From: Oscillospiraceae bacterium
GTDB taxonomy: Bacteria; Bacillota; Clostridia; Oscillospirales; Acutalibacteraceae
Reading direction: 5' to 3'
NCBI GenBank assembly: GCA_902774165.1
Contig: CACYHJ010000145.1
Span: forward strand, 1-6,789
DNA length: 6,789 bases
Numbering within the stretch: position 1 is the first letter of the stretch; every line of letters begins with the position of its first letter. Shown here piece after piece: positions 5,838 to 6,789 of the stretch. Both the position numbers and the translations under genes were made by a program. The notes under the pieces are model-generated. The model made no database searches. It saw only the letters and a program-made list of their open reading frames with translations, and was not told the origin of the DNA.

Positions 5838-5887
5838 CATCTCTCAAACTACCAACAACCAGCAACCAACAACCAGCAACCAACAAC
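5838..5887. repeat. Right CAT and right half of composite repeat copy 2
   Basis: CAT (5838-5840) repeats the left flank. The following 47 bases match the tail of copy 1 (33 bases) plus one extra 14-bp block of the AACCAGCAACCAAC type. Joining this to 4262-4339 and counting CAT once gives 125 bases, exactly 111 + 14, which supports a clean insertion. Confidence 0.8.
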
Positions 5888-5990
5888 GTGATTCGTGATT
5901 CGTGATTCGTGACTCGTTTGCGCCTGCGACGCGATTGCAGCGAGAGAAGGGAGAAGGGAAAAGACTCTCTTATCTCTCATCTCTCAAACT
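5888..5990. repeat. Composite repeat, copy 3 (diverged)
   Basis: Three GTGATTC and one GTGACTC heptamers, then GCGCCTGCGACGC in which the hairpin has a mismatch, then a longer purine-rich stretch, CTCTTATCTCTCATCTCTCAAAC, and no AACCA tail. It ends near TCGGCAACCG, a sequence resembling the outer arm of the terminator at 4101-4110. Confidence 0.7.
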
Positions 5991-6036
5991 ATCGGCAACC
6001 GGATCGTGCGGTCATGCCCGCAGCATCTGGCCAGTT

Positions 6037-6253
6037 GAATCCGTCCTTGTTACGCTTTTCTGCTTGCGCACGGAAACCGTAACGCGTGACAACGTAACAG
6101 GGAAATAAGAATCCGTCCTTGTTACGCTTTTCTGCTTGCGTACGGAAACCGTAACGCGTGACAACGTAACAGGGAAATAAGAATCCGTCCTTGTTACGCT
6201 TTTCTGCTTGCGCACAGAAACCGTAACGCGTAACAGCGTAACAGGGAAAATAA
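6037..6253 (+). repeat. Three-copy 72-bp tandem hairpin repeat
   Basis: Units start at 6037, 6109 and 6181. Copies 1 and 2 differ by one base; copy 3 differs at about four positions including an added A. Each contains a hairpin (6049-6083 in copy 1) with arms GTTACG/CGTAAC outside and TTTCTG/CGGAAA inside. The copy 3 change of CGG to CAG turns a G-U pair into A-U, so pairing is kept. Because 72 is divisible by three, long ORFs run through the array on both strands, but these look like artefacts of the period. A partial fourth start, GAAGCCGTCCTT, forms the left arm of the next terminator. Confidence 0.85.
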
Positions 6254-6257
6254 GAAG

Positions 6258-6290
6258 CCGTCCTTTCAAAACGCAGGAAGGACGGTTTTT
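6258..6290 (+). terminator. Rho-independent terminator after the 72-bp array
   Basis: CCGTCCTT (6258-6265) pairs perfectly with AAGGACGG (6278-6285) around a 12-nt loop, followed by TTTTT. It is oriented for plus-strand transcripts crossing the array. No protein gene precedes it closely, so it may end a noncoding transcript or read-through from the IS. Confidence 0.8.
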
Positions 6291-6467
6291 GCAAAACCCG
6301 TCGCCGTCATCAGACAGCGTACACGTTTTACGGATTACCAAAGTGAATATTCTGTTTTCTCCAATCGCTTGTCGCTTATGTTATTGGCATATTGTTTCCT
6401 CTTTCATATCATCTGTCAGCTCCTGTCGGGCAGGAGAGAGTCCCGTTCCCCTCGTCGATTTTTCGCT
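6291..6467. other. Intergenic stretch, no gene recognised
   Basis: About 180 bases with no supported gene. The only clear element is a hairpin CTCCTG/CAGGAG at 6420-6436 with a TCGGG loop. ORFs overlapping it on both strands run across the terminator or the repeats and have no family resemblance, so none is called. Confidence 0.5.
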
Positions 6468-6495
6468 TTGACACATATTCCTGCTTCTTAATAAT
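6468..6495 (+). promoter_or_regulatory. Possible promoter with no ORF downstream
   Basis: A perfect TTGACA (6468-6473) is followed, after 16 bases, by AATAAT (6490-6495), five of six matches to the -10 consensus. A perfect TATAAT at 6505-6510 lies too far from it. The surrounding DNA is very AT-rich, so chance matches are likely. No credible coding sequence follows before the window ends. Confidence 0.4.
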
Positions 6496-6533
6496 ATTTT
6501 ATACTATAATATTTCATTGTAAAATGCAATCAG

Positions 6534-6585
6534 AACTAAAAATGAAACCCGGAGGCGCAAACTAAAAATGAAACCCGGAGGCGCA
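6534..6585 (+). repeat. Exact 26-bp direct repeat, two copies
   Basis: Units 6534-6559 and 6560-6585 are identical. Each begins AACTAAAAATGAAACCC and contains GGAGG. The ATG of each opens a very short frame: MKPGGAN then stop, and MKPGGAQK then stop. Exact identity indicates a recent duplication or a functional tandem site, such as iterated binding sites at the end of a mobile element. No function is assigned. Confidence 0.85.
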
Positions 6586-6640
6586 CAGAAATAATCTTCC
6601 GGAGTTTCTGAAAGAATGGTTTGTTACAAACAGAGCATAT

Positions 6641-6688
6641 TCTGTTACGTTGTTACGCGTTACGCTTTTCCTGCGCAAGCAGAAAGCG
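6641..6688 (-). repeat. Inverted, diverged copy of the 72-bp repeat core
   Basis: Read on the minus strand, this contains TTTCTGCTTGCGCA, then CGTAACGCGT, then ACAACGTAACAG, matching the second half of the 72-bp units. It lies in opposite orientation about 390 bases downstream of the array and has a few substitutions and a small insertion. It is followed at once by the 17-bp inverted repeat. Confidence 0.75.
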
Positions 6689-6692
6689 TATC

Positions 6693-6729
6693 AAATTCTG
6701 ATTTATCGCGGAGCGATAAATCAGAATTT
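6693..6729. repeat. Perfect 17-bp inverted repeat
   Basis: Two 17-base arms (6693-6709 and 6713-6729), starting AAATTCTG and ending CAGAATTT, pair perfectly around a GGA loop. No long T tract follows, so it is not a standard terminator. It could be a cruciform-forming repeat or a stable element in a transcript. Confidence 0.85.
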
Positions 6730-6754
6730 ATAATGAATAATTTATAATGAATAA
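6727..6754. repeat. 14-bp AT-rich direct repeat
   Basis: TTTATAATGAATAA occurs twice head to tail (6727-6740 and 6741-6754), followed by a partial third TGAATAA. It is low-complexity DNA between the inverted repeat and the terminator. Confidence 0.6.
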
Positions 6755-6767
6755 TGAATAATTTCGG

Positions 6768-6788
6768 AAAAGCGCGAAGCGCTTTTTT
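6768..6788 (+). terminator. Terminator at the window edge
   Basis: AAAAGCGC (6768-6775) pairs with GCGCTTTT (6779-6786) around a GAA loop, and T6 runs at 6783-6788. The A/T flanks make it potentially bidirectional, so it could serve a gene beyond the right edge on the minus strand or a transcript from the left. Confidence 0.7.
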
Positions 6789-6789
6789 A

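Noticed and set aside
6012..6341. Minus-strand ORF with repeated VSVRKQKSVTRTD units
   Set aside because: It arises because the 72-bp repeat is a multiple of three. Open frames exist in other phases and on the other strand, it crosses a terminator hairpin, and it has no recognisable domain.
6616..6750. Plus-strand ORF of about 44 codons (starting MVCYKQS) over the inverted repeat copy
   Set aside because: It contains CYVVTRYAFPAQAE, similar to translated minus-strand repeat units, but this follows from nucleotide similarity. It also runs through the perfect 17-bp inverted repeat and lacks a clear ribosome binding site.

Overview
The window looks like a piece of a Clostridia-type (Firmicutes) chromosome, probably from a gut-associated, possibly uncultured, bacterium. 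The basis is indirect: a membrane-anchored protein with a C-terminal 3D (Asp-Asp-Asp) cell-wall domain, typical of Firmicutes; a carbohydrate-active GH95-type enzyme; GC-rich genes beside AT-rich, hairpin-rich spacers; and textbook sigma-A promoter hexamers. I cannot name a species.

Layout. Positions 1-390 are noncoding: two small hairpins, an array of 25-bp tandem repeats (95-276), and a strong rho-independent terminator (277-329). On the minus strand, 391-1395 encodes a 334-residue 3D-domain protein with an N-terminal membrane anchor and an Ala/Glu/Lys coiled coil. It has a consensus promoter at 1493-1521. An AT-rich divergent spacer follows, then a plus-strand gene (1822-4059) for an intracellular GH95-like glycoside hydrolase, ending at a nested hairpin terminator (4062-4108). 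The two genes are divergent, and nothing in the sequence ties their functions together.

From 4151 to about 5990 there are three tandem copies of a roughly 111-bp noncoding unit built from GTGATTC heptamers. The middle copy is split by an intact IS481-family insertion sequence of about 1.5 kb (4340-5837). It has iterated terminal repeats, an apparent CAT target duplication, and one DDE transposase gene (4450-5628). Copy 1 gives the uninterrupted sequence, so the insertion can be reconstructed to the base.

From 6000 to the end I find no convincing protein gene. The stretch holds a three-copy 72-bp hairpin repeat running into a terminator (6037-6290), a possible promoter (6468-6495), an exact 26-bp direct repeat (6534-6585), an inverted diverged copy of the hairpin repeat (6641-6688), a perfect 17-bp inverted repeat (6693-6729) and a closing terminator (6768-6788). 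It may be only an accumulation of intergenic repeats, or it may encode short noncoding transcripts; sequence alone cannot decide. I see no CRISPR array, tRNA, rRNA or defence system. The most unusual content is the structured repeats and the IS insertion, not a new multi-gene system.
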